Shown one piece after another: positions 1 through 10,638 of a DNA stretch of 64,000 bases. Under the pieces are notes generated by a model. The model did no database searches. It was not told the origin of the DNA and saw only the letters and a program-made list of their open reading frames with translations. The position numbers were made by a program, and so were the translations under genes. Positions within the stretch are counted from its first letter, which is position 1, and the number at the start of each line of letters is the position of its first letter. Where the stretch lies: the NCBI RefSeq assembly GCF_009903685.1, contig NZ_JAAABI010000001.1, positions 434,001 through 498,000 on the forward strand, written 5' to 3'. This DNA is from Flagellimonas ochracea (GTDB lineage: Bacteria; Bacteroidota; Bacteroidia; Flavobacteriales; Flavobacteriaceae).

Positions 1-674
1 CGGATAGGACTCTTTCCCGCCCAATCTCTCGTGGAAAGTTTTGGATTATCTTTTAAAACCGTTTCTGTTCCCACCAATATAGCTCGCTCTTCGCTCCGCC
101 ATTGGTGTACCCGTTGTTTGGAAAACCTATTGGAAATCCAAAACGGTTCAGGTATGGACACTCTTTGGTCGCTTTCCACAGCAATGAAACCATCTTGGGT
201 CTCCGCCCATTTTAAAATAATGTACGGCCGCTTTTTTTCGTGATAACAAAGGAAGCGCTTATGATGCTGACGGCAGGCATGGACCAGTACACCAACAGTT
301 ACATCACATCCAGCTTCTTTCAGTCTTTTGATTCCTTTTCCGGCCACTTTTTCATGTGGGTCCTCAATACCAATGACCACTCTAGGTATTTTATGTTTTA
401 TTAATAAGTCTGAACAGGGAGGTGTTTTTCCGTGGTGCGAACAGGGTTCCAAAGAAACATACAGCGTTGATTTTAAGAGCAAGGACTTGTTTTTCACTGC
501 GTTGATGGCATTTACCTCTGCATGTAGCCCACCATATGGGCTTGTGAAACCTTCTCCTATAATCTTTTCATCACACACAATAACACAACCAACCATAGGA
601 TTGGGAGCTGTGGTTCCAAGCCCTTTTTTGCCCAGTTCCAAGCATCGGAGGATGTATTTTTGGTGTATCTTCAC
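1..674 (-). CDS. ribD: RibD, riboflavin deaminase/reductase (3' part outside window)
   Basis: Bifunctional enzyme of riboflavin synthesis: deaminates diaminohydroxyphosphoribosylaminopyrimidine, then reduces the ribose. 224 codons are visible; the rest of the C-terminal reductase domain lies beyond base 1. The deaminase domain shows the zinc ligands of the family: HAE at residues 51-53 and Cys78/Cys87 in PCSHHGKTPPC. The start is GTG at 674, directly preceded by an in-frame TAG, so no longer start is possible; the next ATG would cut into the conserved TAPNPMVG segment. It is divergent from the acetyltransferase gene, 32 bases away. No FMN riboswitch is seen in that short gap. Family assignment is firm. 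Confidence 0.95.
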   Translation of the reverse strand, partial: MKIHQKYILRCLELGKKGLGTTAPNPMVGCVIVCDEKIIGEGFTSPYGGLHAEVNAINAVKNKSLLLKSTLYVSLEPCSHHGKTPPCSDLLIKHKIPRVVIGIEDPHEKVAGKGIKRLKEAGCDVTVGVLVHACRQHHKRFLCYHEKKRPYIILKWAETQDGFIAVESDQRVSIPEPFWISNRFSKQRVHQWRSEERAILVGTETVLKDNPKLSTRDWAGKSPI

Positions 675-706
675 CTAACAAAAATAGGACAATAAATTGC
701 AATACG

Positions 707-1189
707 ATGGATGTGATTATTCGCGAAATCACCCCCAAAGACAATGCCCAGGTAGCCCAGGTAGTGCGGAAAGTTTTAGAGGAACTCGGAGTTCCAAAAG
801 TTGGAACGGCCTATGCTGATAAAGCCTTGGACGACATGTACGGCACTTACAACATCCCCAAAGCAGTTTACTACGTGGTAGAATTGGAAGGAAAAATTGT
901 GGGTTGTGCAGGTGTTGCCCAGCTAGAAAATTATGAAGGCAATGTATGCGAACTTCAAAAGATGTATTTTTTGGGGGAAGCCAGGGGTAAAGGTATCGGG
1001 AACAGAATGATCAAGATTTGTTTGGACAAAGCCAAGGAATTTGGTTTCGAACAATGCTATTTGGAAACCATGCCCTACATGAAAGCGGCCCAAAAACTGT
1101 ATCAAAACAACGGCTTCGAGTACATAGATGCCCCTATGGGGAATACGGGGCACTACTCCTGCCCGGTTTGGATGCTTAAACAATTATGA
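707..1189 (+). CDS. GNAT family N-acetyltransferase
   Basis: 160-residue single-domain acetyltransferase that should move an acetyl group from acetyl-CoA to an amine; the substrate is unknown. The acetyl-CoA pyrophosphate loop RGKGIG is at residues 93-98, preceded by the beta4 segment CELQKMYF, and the C-terminal segment AAQKLYQNNGFEY is typical of the fold. It is the first gene of a plus-strand run with prmC (one base apart) and ligA. The function of a protein acetylase or small-molecule acetylase cannot be told from sequence. Confidence 0.88.
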   Translation: MDVIIREITPKDNAQVAQVVRKVLEELGVPKVGTAYADKALDDMYGTYNIPKAVYYVVELEGKIVGCAGVAQLENYEGNVCELQKMYFLGEARGKGIGNRMIKICLDKAKEFGFEQCYLETMPYMKAAQKLYQNNGFEYIDAPMGNTGHYSCPVWMLKQL

Positions 1190-1190
1190 T

Positions 1191-4042
<2,852 letters not shown>

Positions 4043-4053
4043 TTTTAAAAAGT

Positions 4054-4458
4054 ATGGATTTTCTCGGCGAATATGACAAGATAGTAACGTATATCATGAT
4101 TGGTTTTGCGATACTTTACGTTGCCATTGAGGTAATACTTAATGTGAACGAAGCGAAAGGGGACACATCAAACATCATCCTGCTAAAAGCAGCACAGAAG
4201 AAGCTTTTCTTTATTCCCTTTGCCCTGGGAGCCATCTTGGCACATTTGTTTTTGGGTACTGAAGATCCAAACTATCGTATGTCCGATTCGATGAATCCCG
4301 TACTTATCCTTTTTGGTGTGGCACTTTTGAGTATTGGCATTGCCTTTCTCTTGCGGCTCAATAAAAAAATTCCCATATGGGTATTGAGCATTCTATTGGG
4401 TCTGGGACTTTTGTACGGACACCTTTTCTGGTCAATGAATTATATGGAAGCGTTATGA
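4054..4458 (+). CDS. Unknown four-helix membrane protein
   Basis: 134 residues with four predicted membrane segments, about 10-30, 50-68, 82-100 and 107-128, joined by short loops; one loop is acidic (GTEDPNYRMSD). I do not recognise a family. It begins 11 bases after ligA and its stop overlaps the start of the next membrane protein gene (ATGA), so both are likely co-translated. Together with the next two genes it forms a small unknown block at the end of the ligA run. Confidence 0.75.
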   Translation: MDFLGEYDKIVTYIMIGFAILYVAIEVILNVNEAKGDTSNIILLKAAQKKLFFIPFALGAILAHLFLGTEDPNYRMSDSMNPVLILFGVALLSIGIAFLLRLNKKIPIWVLSILLGLGLLYGHLFWSMNYMEAL

Positions 4459-4874
4459 TACATTTAAATATTAAAAAGAATCAGAAGGCGATTAAAATTG
4501 CCAAAATTGTAATTGCCTCCATTTTGGGGTTAATGATTTTGGCCGATATTATTTTGGTCAAATTGGGTATGTCCAATGACGAAGTTCCGACTTTCAGTAA
4601 GGTCATTAAGCAAAACCGAACCAGTTTAATCTGGTTGAACTTTTTATTGGGTGGTCTTGTATCCAAAATATTTTATAACAGGATAGTTTACGTAAAACGC
4701 ACAGAAATTTCGGGAGTTTTTGCTTTTATGACCGTAATTTTGGTCTTGTGGGTATTGGGTCAATTTCTTCCCAATAAATTGGACAATATGGTACATTTTG
4801 CCGTTATGTTGGGGGGTGGTATAATGGCCCGTTTTGCGTGGCCCCAATTTGTGGTAAGTGAATCAACCAAGTAG
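4455..4874 (+). CDS. Unknown membrane protein
   Basis: 139 residues. Hydrophobic stretches at about 18-40, 58-73, 84-105 and 110-128 suggest three or four membrane helices; the N-terminus is lysine-rich (MIHLNIKKNQKAIK), which favours a cytoplasmic end. The start ATG at 4455 overlaps the previous stop by four bases; the open frame goes further upstream, but that would lie inside the preceding gene. No family recognised. Confidence 0.75.
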   Translation: MIHLNIKKNQKAIKIAKIVIASILGLMILADIILVKLGMSNDEVPTFSKVIKQNRTSLIWLNFLLGGLVSKIFYNRIVYVKRTEISGVFAFMTVILVLWVLGQFLPNKLDNMVHFAVMLGGGIMARFAWPQFVVSESTK

Positions 4875-5154
4875 CTTTTCAGATTTTCAAGAAACATTGG
4901 AAGCGGCCAAGCCTTCCCTGGATTGGCCCTTGCCGTTACAAGCTTTGTGGTGGGATGCCAAAGGAGACTGGAATGCTTCCCACGACATGGCCCAAGAACT
5001 CCATACGCCCATGGGTAGCAGGATTCACGCTTATTTACATCGAAAGGAAGGTGATCAATGGAACGCAGATTACTGGTATCGCAGGGCGGGAAAAACATTT
5101 CTAAAATACGATCTCAATCAAGAATTCAGGGAGTTGGTTGAAGCGAATCTTTAG
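4858..5154 (+). CDS. Conserved small cytosolic protein of unknown function
   Basis: 98 residues, soluble, rich in Trp and His, with segments WDAKGDWNASHDMAQ, GSRIHAYLHRKEGD and WNADYWYRRAGK that look strongly constrained. I recall similar uncharacterised proteins in several bacterial phyla but no function. The start is GTG at 4858, overlapping the preceding membrane protein gene by 17 bases; no alternative start keeps the N-terminus. It ends the ligA run and faces the minus-strand gene ending at 5203. Confidence 0.75.
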   Translation: MNQPSSFSDFQETLEAAKPSLDWPLPLQALWWDAKGDWNASHDMAQELHTPMGSRIHAYLHRKEGDQWNADYWYRRAGKTFLKYDLNQEFRELVEANL

Positions 5155-5202
5155 GGGCAGAATTTTTTTATGGGAAAACTGTTTTGCGGGGAGCATTCGA
5201 TA

Positions 5203-6126
5203 CTATTGTTTAAAGTATTCTTTTTTGTAAAACTGTCCCAATTCAGGAGTCATCACTAGAATTTCTGGCTTATCCTTGCGAAGTCCCACGGTCCAATCAT
5301 CAAAAATCTCCCAGGCTTCGGTTACAAAGACCGGTGTTCCATATTCTTCAATCAATTTTTTTCGCAATCGATCCTCTTCGCCCTTACCGGTCAAAATCCA
5401 AACCACATTGAGTTTATCGTCACCAAAACGCGCCTCAATTTTGCGAGGAAAACCAGCATAGCGTATCCCATAACAATCGAGTTGCAACTGTGCATTGGGG
5501 TCAGAACCGTCCAATTCCATTTCATGAACAAAACTGCTTTCTGCCTCTAAAATGGGCCGTAACTTTTCCAAACCATCACCCATTCGAATAAAATCTGGAA
5601 TCTTTGCGGACCAATCGTTACCAGATTCTTCGGTTATTGCTTCATTCAAATACGGATTTTCCCATGCAAAAAGATTGGGATGCGCAGATTCATCGGTAAG
5701 CATCCAAACAACGTCTTTCTCGACATCCGCAAAAATCCGTTGCTTGAAAAGTGCTTTGTAGTGCATGAAAGGCTGCATGGAATCCATTTTGGATTTTAGC
5801 AAAACTTCGATGGCATTTCCATGGGCTTCAATATATTGCAACTTGTCGTCCGCAAAGGTAAAAATAGCCTTGCCCAAGGTGCCACCATCAGTTTTTAGAT
5901 TTGTTACCAAAAGATGGCTTTCAGAGTTCTTTGCCAAAGGAAAAGTGGGTGAGGTTTTGATTATAACCTCGTGTGATAGCGCTTGATTCTGAACTTTTCC
6001 TTTTATGACTGCCAGAGACTCATAAAAGTAAACTCCTTTAAGTAGGGTCTCATTCTGGGAGAAAGTGACTTGGACAATCATTAGTGCAATAGCAAGCAGT
6101 ACTATTGGTTTGAAAATTTTGGACAT
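5203..6126 (-). CDS. Unknown exported protein
   Basis: 307 residues with a Sec signal peptide (hydrophobic 8-22, likely cleavage after the Ser in FSQ). The mature part has alternating beta and charged segments and no motif I recognise. It lies downstream of the split 5'-nucleotidase genes on the same strand, separated by 58 bases, so co-transcription is possible. Function unknown. Confidence 0.7.
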   Translation of the reverse strand: MSKIFKPIVLLAIALMIVQVTFSQNETLLKGVYFYESLAVIKGKVQNQALSHEVIIKTSPTFPLAKNSESHLLVTNLKTDGGTLGKAIFTFADDKLQYIEAHGNAIEVLLKSKMDSMQPFMHYKALFKQRIFADVEKDVVWMLTDESAHPNLFAWENPYLNEAITEESGNDWSAKIPDFIRMGDGLEKLRPILEAESSFVHEMELDGSDPNAQLQLDCYGIRYAGFPRKIEARFGDDKLNVVWILTGKGEEDRLRKKLIEEYGTPVFVTEAWEIFDDWTVGLRKDKPEILVMTPELGQFYKKEYFKQ

Positions 6127-6184
6127 GTCTTTAGGATTGATGTTTTGCCTAAAGAGTGCCCTTCTGAAGAATTGTTACAGTTTC

Positions 6185-7096
6185 TTAAACTGAAATGCTT
6201 ACTCCTTTTACCGATGTTTCCTTCCCAGAGTCAAAATAAAAATCAATCCGACCCAGATTGATGCCGTAGGCTCCTACTTGATTTACCAATACGGATTCCC
6301 CATTTTTATTGGTTCTAACATCAGGCTTTTCTAAGAAAGTATGCGTGTGCCCTCCAATAATCAGGTGTGTGTGATAGGTTCTTTGAGCCAAAAGTATATC
6401 GCATGGGCGATTGGGATTTTCATAGGCATAGCCCAAATGGGAAAGACAGATTATTAAATCGCATTGTTCTTCCTCTTTGAGTTTTTTTTCCATATCCAAA
6501 GCGATTTCAAAAGGATCTAGATACTCAGTCTCTTTATAAAGACGCTTTAGTACTAAACCGTCCAGTCCTATTCCAATTCCGTAAACACCTACTTGAATGC
6601 CATCCAAAAGATAAGTCTTGTATGGTTTTACATAACCATCCATCACTGTGTTGGAAAAATTGTAATTGGCTGAAATCAATTCAAATGAAGCATGGGGCAC
6701 TTGGGCCAACAGTCCCTCAACACCATTGTCAAAATCATGGTTGCCAATTGTAGCGGCATCGTAGCGGAGTTTGCTCATCAGTTTAAACTCCAATTCGCCC
6801 CCATAAAAATTGAAATAGGGTGTCCCTTGGAAAATATCACCGGCATCAAAAAGTAACGTATTGGGATTTTCGTCGCGTATCTTATCCACCAAAGTGGCCC
6901 TGCGGGCCACGCCCCCCAAATTGGGATACTGGGAATGCGAAATGGGAAAGGGGTCAATGTGGCTATGCACATCGTTGGTATGCAAAATGGTGATGTGTTT
7001 TCGCCCTAATCCAGTGCATGAACTGAGACCAATTCCGCCCAAACTGATCAATGTGCCAGCAGCTGTCGTATGGGTTAAAAAATCCCTTCTTTTCAT
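6185..7096 (-). CDS. 5'-nucleotidase, metallophosphoesterase half (Tat-type lipoprotein)
   Basis: 303 residues matching the N-terminal metal-binding domain of UshA/5'-nucleotidase enzymes. Metal and catalytic motifs: HTNDVHSH (39-46), DAGD, GNHDFD, SHLGY and GGHTHT. The N-terminus carries a twin-arginine motif (RRDFL, residues 3-7) followed by a hydrophobic stretch and a lipobox LSSC (Cys27), so it is probably exported folded and lipid-anchored. The substrate-binding C-terminal domain is absent; it is encoded by the upstream gene, whose stop overlaps this start by four bases. The two products presumably form one enzyme at the cell surface or in the periplasm. Confidence 0.9.
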   Translation of the reverse strand: MKRRDFLTHTTAAGTLISLGGIGLSSCTGLGRKHITILHTNDVHSHIDPFPISHSQYPNLGGVARRATLVDKIRDENPNTLLFDAGDIFQGTPYFNFYGGELEFKLMSKLRYDAATIGNHDFDNGVEGLLAQVPHASFELISANYNFSNTVMDGYVKPYKTYLLDGIQVGVYGIGIGLDGLVLKRLYKETEYLDPFEIALDMEKKLKEEEQCDLIICLSHLGYAYENPNRPCDILLAQRTYHTHLIIGGHTHTFLEKPDVRTNKNGESVLVNQVGAYGINLGRIDFYFDSGKETSVKGVSISV

Positions 7097-7881
7097 TTGT
7101 CCAATTGTATAAATCTGCTATCCACGCGAGCGACCAATGTATCGACTTTTCTAAAATGGTCAATAATGGCATTTCGCAATAAGTAACGAGTGTCGGTTAT
7201 GGAAACCATTTCATCAAAAAATCCAATACTCGGACCGCCATTGACCAAATAGTCAGAAGTCGCCACAAAATAATTCCTGTTCTCATCAAAAGGGCTCCCG
7301 TTTATGGTAACGGATTCCAATTTGCCATTTTTGCCCAAAACAATTTGTATGCCGGCAATTGGATGTGGTCTAGGAGCTTCGGCCAGAAAAGTAAACAACT
7401 GTCTTGCGGCAGCTCCATCGAGTTCCACTACGGCAATGTAGTTCTCAAAGGGCATTACCTCGTAAGCATTTCGGGCGTTCACGTTTCCTGCCGAGATAAT
7501 GGAACGGATTCCACCTCGGTTAAGTACCACAAAATCCAAATTCTTACCGGTTTGTTTTTGAAAGAGCGGTGCGGTTTCCTCAAGGACAATATCCGCCATC
7601 AGGTTGCCCATTGAGGTATTTCTTGCTCCGTCGTCCAATAACAGAGGTAGAGGTGCATGTGCCAGAGTGCTGTCCAGAACTTCATCAATTCGAACGCGGT
7701 ACGGTTTCACAAAAATGTCCAGGGAATCAACCGCTGTGATGGTCGAATCAATTTGAATTTGTGCTCCGTGTATGGTTTTTAAGTGTTTTTTTTCCGATGT
7801 ACAGGAAATGAAAAAACAAAAAGTTAAGAATATAACAATTTGTTTTAATTTTAAATCATTCACACGCTTATCTTTGTTCAA
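7093..7881 (-). CDS. 5'-nucleotidase, C-terminal substrate-binding half (lipoprotein)
   Basis: 262 residues matching the 5'-nucleotidase C-terminal domain: NRGGIRS, NARNAYEVMPFEN (the nucleotide-stacking region) and the late VNGGPSIGFF segment. A Sec lipoprotein signal ends in FISC. No ATG is available: the open frame begins with TTG at 7881, and GTG at 7863 gives a more standard signal peptide, so the exact start is uncertain. It overlaps the phosphoesterase half by four bases (ATGA). Confidence 0.88.
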   Translation of the reverse strand: MNKDKRVNDLKLKQIVIFLTFCFFISCTSEKKHLKTIHGAQIQIDSTITAVDSLDIFVKPYRVRIDEVLDSTLAHAPLPLLLDDGARNTSMGNLMADIVLEETAPLFQKQTGKNLDFVVLNRGGIRSIISAGNVNARNAYEVMPFENYIAVVELDGAAARQLFTFLAEAPRPHPIAGIQIVLGKNGKLESVTINGSPFDENRNYFVATSDYLVNGGPSIGFFDEMVSITDTRYLLRNAIIDHFRKVDTLVARVDSRFIQLDK

Positions 7882-7900
7882 GTAGTCTTGGTAGAATAAT

Positions 7901-7908
7901 TACCTTTG
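7901..7908 (+). promoter_or_regulatory. -7 box TACCTTTG before the DUF6913 gene
   Basis: Exact match to the Bacteroidota -7 consensus TAnnTTTG, 18 bases before the ATG at 7927. A TTG at 7874-7876 is 24 bases away, slightly longer than ideal. The leader would be only about 10-15 bases. Confidence 0.5.
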
Positions 7909-7926
7909 TAAAAATGCACAAAAAAT

Positions 7927-8460
7927 ATGTTTTTCAAGGGGCTCCAAGATAAATTTAAGGTTAAATCGGGTCTTAAATACTTGCAGGAGGAAATGGACAG
8001 GCCGTCCATACCAGTTCAAAGAGAGAAAGGAATTACCAGTATAGGCTGTATTGTTGATGTTGACCATTTTCAGCAGGCGGAAGCTTTTTATGAGCTAATC
8101 GATGATTTTTCATTAAGGCCCAATGCCATAAAGATTATTGGTTACAAAAGGGAATATGATAAAAATTCACCTTATGCGATACAAATGTTTTCGGATAAGG
8201 ACCTAGGCTGGAAGGGAGAAATAGAGAATGGGTATGTATTGGAATTTTTGGGAAGGGAATATGACATGTTGATCAATTATTATGAAGATGACAATTTAAT
8301 GATGAAGTTATTGTCCGTTAAAACCAACGCTCGAATCAAAGTTGGTTTGGGAGCCCAGGATTTAAAAATAAATGACTTGATCTTAAATACCTCTTTAAAG
8401 GATTTTGAGCTCTTTAAGAGCGAATTGAAAAAATATTTAAAAGTTTTAAACGAACTCTGA
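7927..8460 (+). CDS. DUF6913 family protein
   Basis: 177 residues, soluble, with no signal peptide. It matches the family I know as DUF6913, conserved in Flavobacteriia and typically next to dapA. Segments such as IGCIVDVDHF and INYYEDDNLMMKLLS may be structural; no catalytic motif is apparent. Its stop shares one base with the dapA start (TGATG), so the two are probably translationally coupled. The role is unknown, and a link to lysine or cell-wall synthesis is only suggested by position. Confidence 0.8.
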   Translation: MFFKGLQDKFKVKSGLKYLQEEMDRPSIPVQREKGITSIGCIVDVDHFQQAEAFYELIDDFSLRPNAIKIIGYKREYDKNSPYAIQMFSDKDLGWKGEIENGYVLEFLGREYDMLINYYEDDNLMMKLLSVKTNARIKVGLGAQDLKINDLILNTSLKDFELFKSELKKYLKVLNEL

Positions 8461-9350
8461 TGGAACACTTGAAGGGAACCGGCGTCGCTTTGGTCACACC
8501 GTTTACAAAAGACCTTTCGATTGACGTGAAGGCACTGGAAAGTATTGTTGAACACTGTATTAATGGTGGTGTGGACTATTTGGTGATTTTGGGGACGACA
8601 GCCGAATCCGCTACCCTTTCTAAAGTGGAAAAGCAGCAAGTAATGGACACGGTGGTTCGTGCTAATGCGGGCAGGCTACCACTCGTATTGGGTGTTGGCG
8701 GAAACGATACCGCAAAAGTGATTGAAGATCTTCAAACGCTCAATCTTTCCTATTTTATGGCTGTTTTGTCGGTTTCACCATATTACAATAGACCTACACA
8801 AGAGGGAATATATCAACATTTTAAGGCTGTTGCCCAATCCTCGCCAAAGCCGATTGTTTTGTACAACGTACCATCAAGAACAGGAAGCAATATTTTGGCT
8901 GAAACCACCTTGCGTTTGGCACATGATTTTTCCAATATCATAGCCATTAAGGAAGCCTCTGGAGATATGGCGCAAATCGAAGGTATCATAAGGGACCGTC
9001 CCCAGGACTTCTTGGTTATTTCTGGTGATGATTTCACTGCACTTCCTACAGTTTTGGCCGGTGGTGATGGCGTTATATCCGTTTTGGGTCAAGGACTTCC
9101 CGAGCTTTTCTCCAAAATGATGGACCTAGGCATGGCAGGTGATTCGCAAAGTGCCTATGCAATCCATCATCAATTGCGGCCTTTGATGCAATTGATCTTT
9201 GAGGAGGGAAACCCTGCAGGCATCAAAAGCGTGTTGGAAAATGTAGCATTGGGAAGTGCTGTTGTGCGATTACCTTTGGTCGAAGCCTCCGCATCCTTAA
9301 AAAATAGGATAGGGACCTTTTTAAAAACCCTGAACCCCGCCCTCGCCTAA
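8460..9350 (+). CDS. dapA: DapA, 4-hydroxy-tetrahydrodipicolinate synthase
   Basis: 296-residue TIM-barrel aldolase condensing pyruvate with aspartate semialdehyde, the first committed step to diaminopimelate and lysine. Schiff-base Lys164 lies in IAIKEASGD, the catalytic Tyr135 in YNVPSRTG, and the GTT substrate loop at 45-47. Length is standard. Directly coupled to the DUF6913 gene. Confidence 0.97.
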   Translation: MEHLKGTGVALVTPFTKDLSIDVKALESIVEHCINGGVDYLVILGTTAESATLSKVEKQQVMDTVVRANAGRLPLVLGVGGNDTAKVIEDLQTLNLSYFMAVLSVSPYYNRPTQEGIYQHFKAVAQSSPKPIVLYNVPSRTGSNILAETTLRLAHDFSNIIAIKEASGDMAQIEGIIRDRPQDFLVISGDDFTALPTVLAGGDGVISVLGQGLPELFSKMMDLGMAGDSQSAYAIHHQLRPLMQLIFEEGNPAGIKSVLENVALGSAVVRLPLVEASASLKNRIGTFLKTLNPALA

Positions 9351-9375
9351 AAAGCGTTAAATCTTGCCCAAAAGC

Positions 9376-9407
9376 TTGGCAGTGACTTTTTTTTGCATTT
9401 ACCTTTG
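9376..9407 (+). promoter_or_regulatory. Promoter for bamD (TTG-N21-TACCTTTG)
   Basis: -33 TTG at 9376-9378 and -7 TACCTTTG at 9400-9407 with a 21-base spacer, an exact Bacteroidota-type promoter, 47 bases before the bamD ATG. A second -7-like box, TAATTTTG at 9443-9450, lies just four bases before the ATG but lacks a matching TTG. Confidence 0.65.
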
Positions 9408-9454
9408 ACCGTGAAAACCTTTTTATATCCGTTCATTATCACTAATTTTGCAAA

Positions 9455-10285
9455 ATGTTTTCGAAAATGAGGACCATATTCTCTTTGTTTCTGTTGTTTG
9501 TTTTCATGGTATCCTGTAGTGAGTATCAAAAGGTGCTCAAGAATGAGGATGTAAAGGCCAAATATGAATTGGCAGAAAAATTTTACGAAAAGGGAGATTT
9601 CAAGCGGGCCAACAGGCTTTACGAGCAGATTGCTCCTAAATATGTTGGAAAGCCTCAAGGTGAAAGGGTCATGTTCTTTTTTGCGGATAGTTATTTTAAG
9701 AACGAGGACTACTATCTTTCTGGATATCAGTTTGAAAGGTTTATAAAATCGTATCCGAAAAGCGACAAAATTCAAGAGGCCAGTTTTTTGGGAGCCAAAA
9801 GCTATTATGAACTATCCCCTGTATATTCCCTAGATCAGACCGATACGGACAAAGCCTTGGTGAAGTTGCAGAATTTCATTAACACCTACCCAGATTCAGA
9901 GTATTTTGAAGAGGCCAACAAAATGGCAAGGGAGCTTACGTCTAAAAAGGAGAAAAAACAATTGGAAATAGCAAAACAATTTGCCAAGTTGGGCGAATTC
10001 AACTTTCCGATATTGATATCGGCCATTACTGCCCTGGATAATTTTATCACAGATAATCCAGGTTCCATCTATCGAGAGGAGGCCTTGTATTACCGCGTAG
10101 AGGCCACCACGAATCTGGCCCTGAACAGTACACAGAATAAAAGGAAAGAACGTCTGGAGGATGCGTTAAGTTCGTACAATAATTTGATGCGTTATTTTCC
10201 AGAATCAGAGTTTAAGAAAAAAGCCGATAATCTGGCTGAAAAGATTCAAGAAGAGTTGGGCGTGTATGCCACCAACACCAAATAA
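9455..10285 (+). CDS. bamD: BamD, outer membrane assembly lipoprotein
   Basis: 276-residue TPR lipoprotein of the BAM complex that inserts beta-barrel proteins into the outer membrane. The signal peptide ends in a lipobox with Cys21 (FMVSC, counting from ATG 9455); an internal ATG at 9467 would give a more usual signal. Tandem TPR helices follow (YELAEKFYEKGDFKRANRLYE, then SYFKNEDYYLSGYQFE and ALSSYNNLMRYFPESEF). First gene of the conserved run bamD, omega subunit, coaBC, DUF4835, recN. Confidence 0.93.
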   Translation: MFSKMRTIFSLFLLFVFMVSCSEYQKVLKNEDVKAKYELAEKFYEKGDFKRANRLYEQIAPKYVGKPQGERVMFFFADSYFKNEDYYLSGYQFERFIKSYPKSDKIQEASFLGAKSYYELSPVYSLDQTDTDKALVKLQNFINTYPDSEYFEEANKMARELTSKKEKKQLEIAKQFAKLGEFNFPILISAITALDNFITDNPGSIYREEALYYRVEATTNLALNSTQNKRKERLEDALSSYNNLMRYFPESEFKKKADNLAEKIQEELGVYATNTK

Positions 10286-10308
10286 TAGTTTAAAGCAAGT
10301 ATAAGTAT

Positions 10309-10635
10309 ATGCAAGATTTGAAAAACACCAAAGCTCCTGTATCCACGGTAACCCTTAACCGTAATGAGTTCGACGAAAAGACCGATAATATTTACGAAGC
10401 AATCTCCATAGCTTCTAAACGGGCCATACAAATCAACTCTGAAATAAAAAAGGAACTATTGGAGAAGTTGGAAGAATTTGCCACCTATAGTGACAGTCTT
10501 GAAGAGGTTTTTGAAAACAAGGAGCAAATTGAGGTATCCAAATTCTACGAAAAACTGCCCAAGCCCCATGCTTTGGCCATCCAAGAATGGCTCGAGGATA
10601 AAATCTATTACAGAAACACAGAGAAAGACGCCTAA
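10309..10635 (+). CDS. rpoZ: RNA polymerase omega subunit family protein
   Basis: 108 residues matching the Bacteroidota form of the RpoZ/Rpb6 family, which helps RNA polymerase assembly. The core NIYEAISIASKRAIQIN corresponds to the conserved omega helix; the rest is charged and helical. It lies 23 bases after bamD and three before coaBC, the arrangement known from flavobacteria. Confidence 0.88.
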   Translation: MQDLKNTKAPVSTVTLNRNEFDEKTDNIYEAISIASKRAIQINSEIKKELLEKLEEFATYSDSLEEVFENKEQIEVSKFYEKLPKPHALAIQEWLEDKIYYRNTEKDA

Positions 10636-10638
10636 GAA

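Noticed and set aside
675-706. Possible FMN riboswitch before ribD
   Set aside because: The gap to the divergent acetyltransferase gene is only 32 bases, far too short for the element, and no conserved segments are visible.
9363-9398. Hairpin TGCC / GGCA followed by eight T after dapA
   Set aside because: A four-base stem is too short for a terminator; the region is better explained as the bamD promoter.
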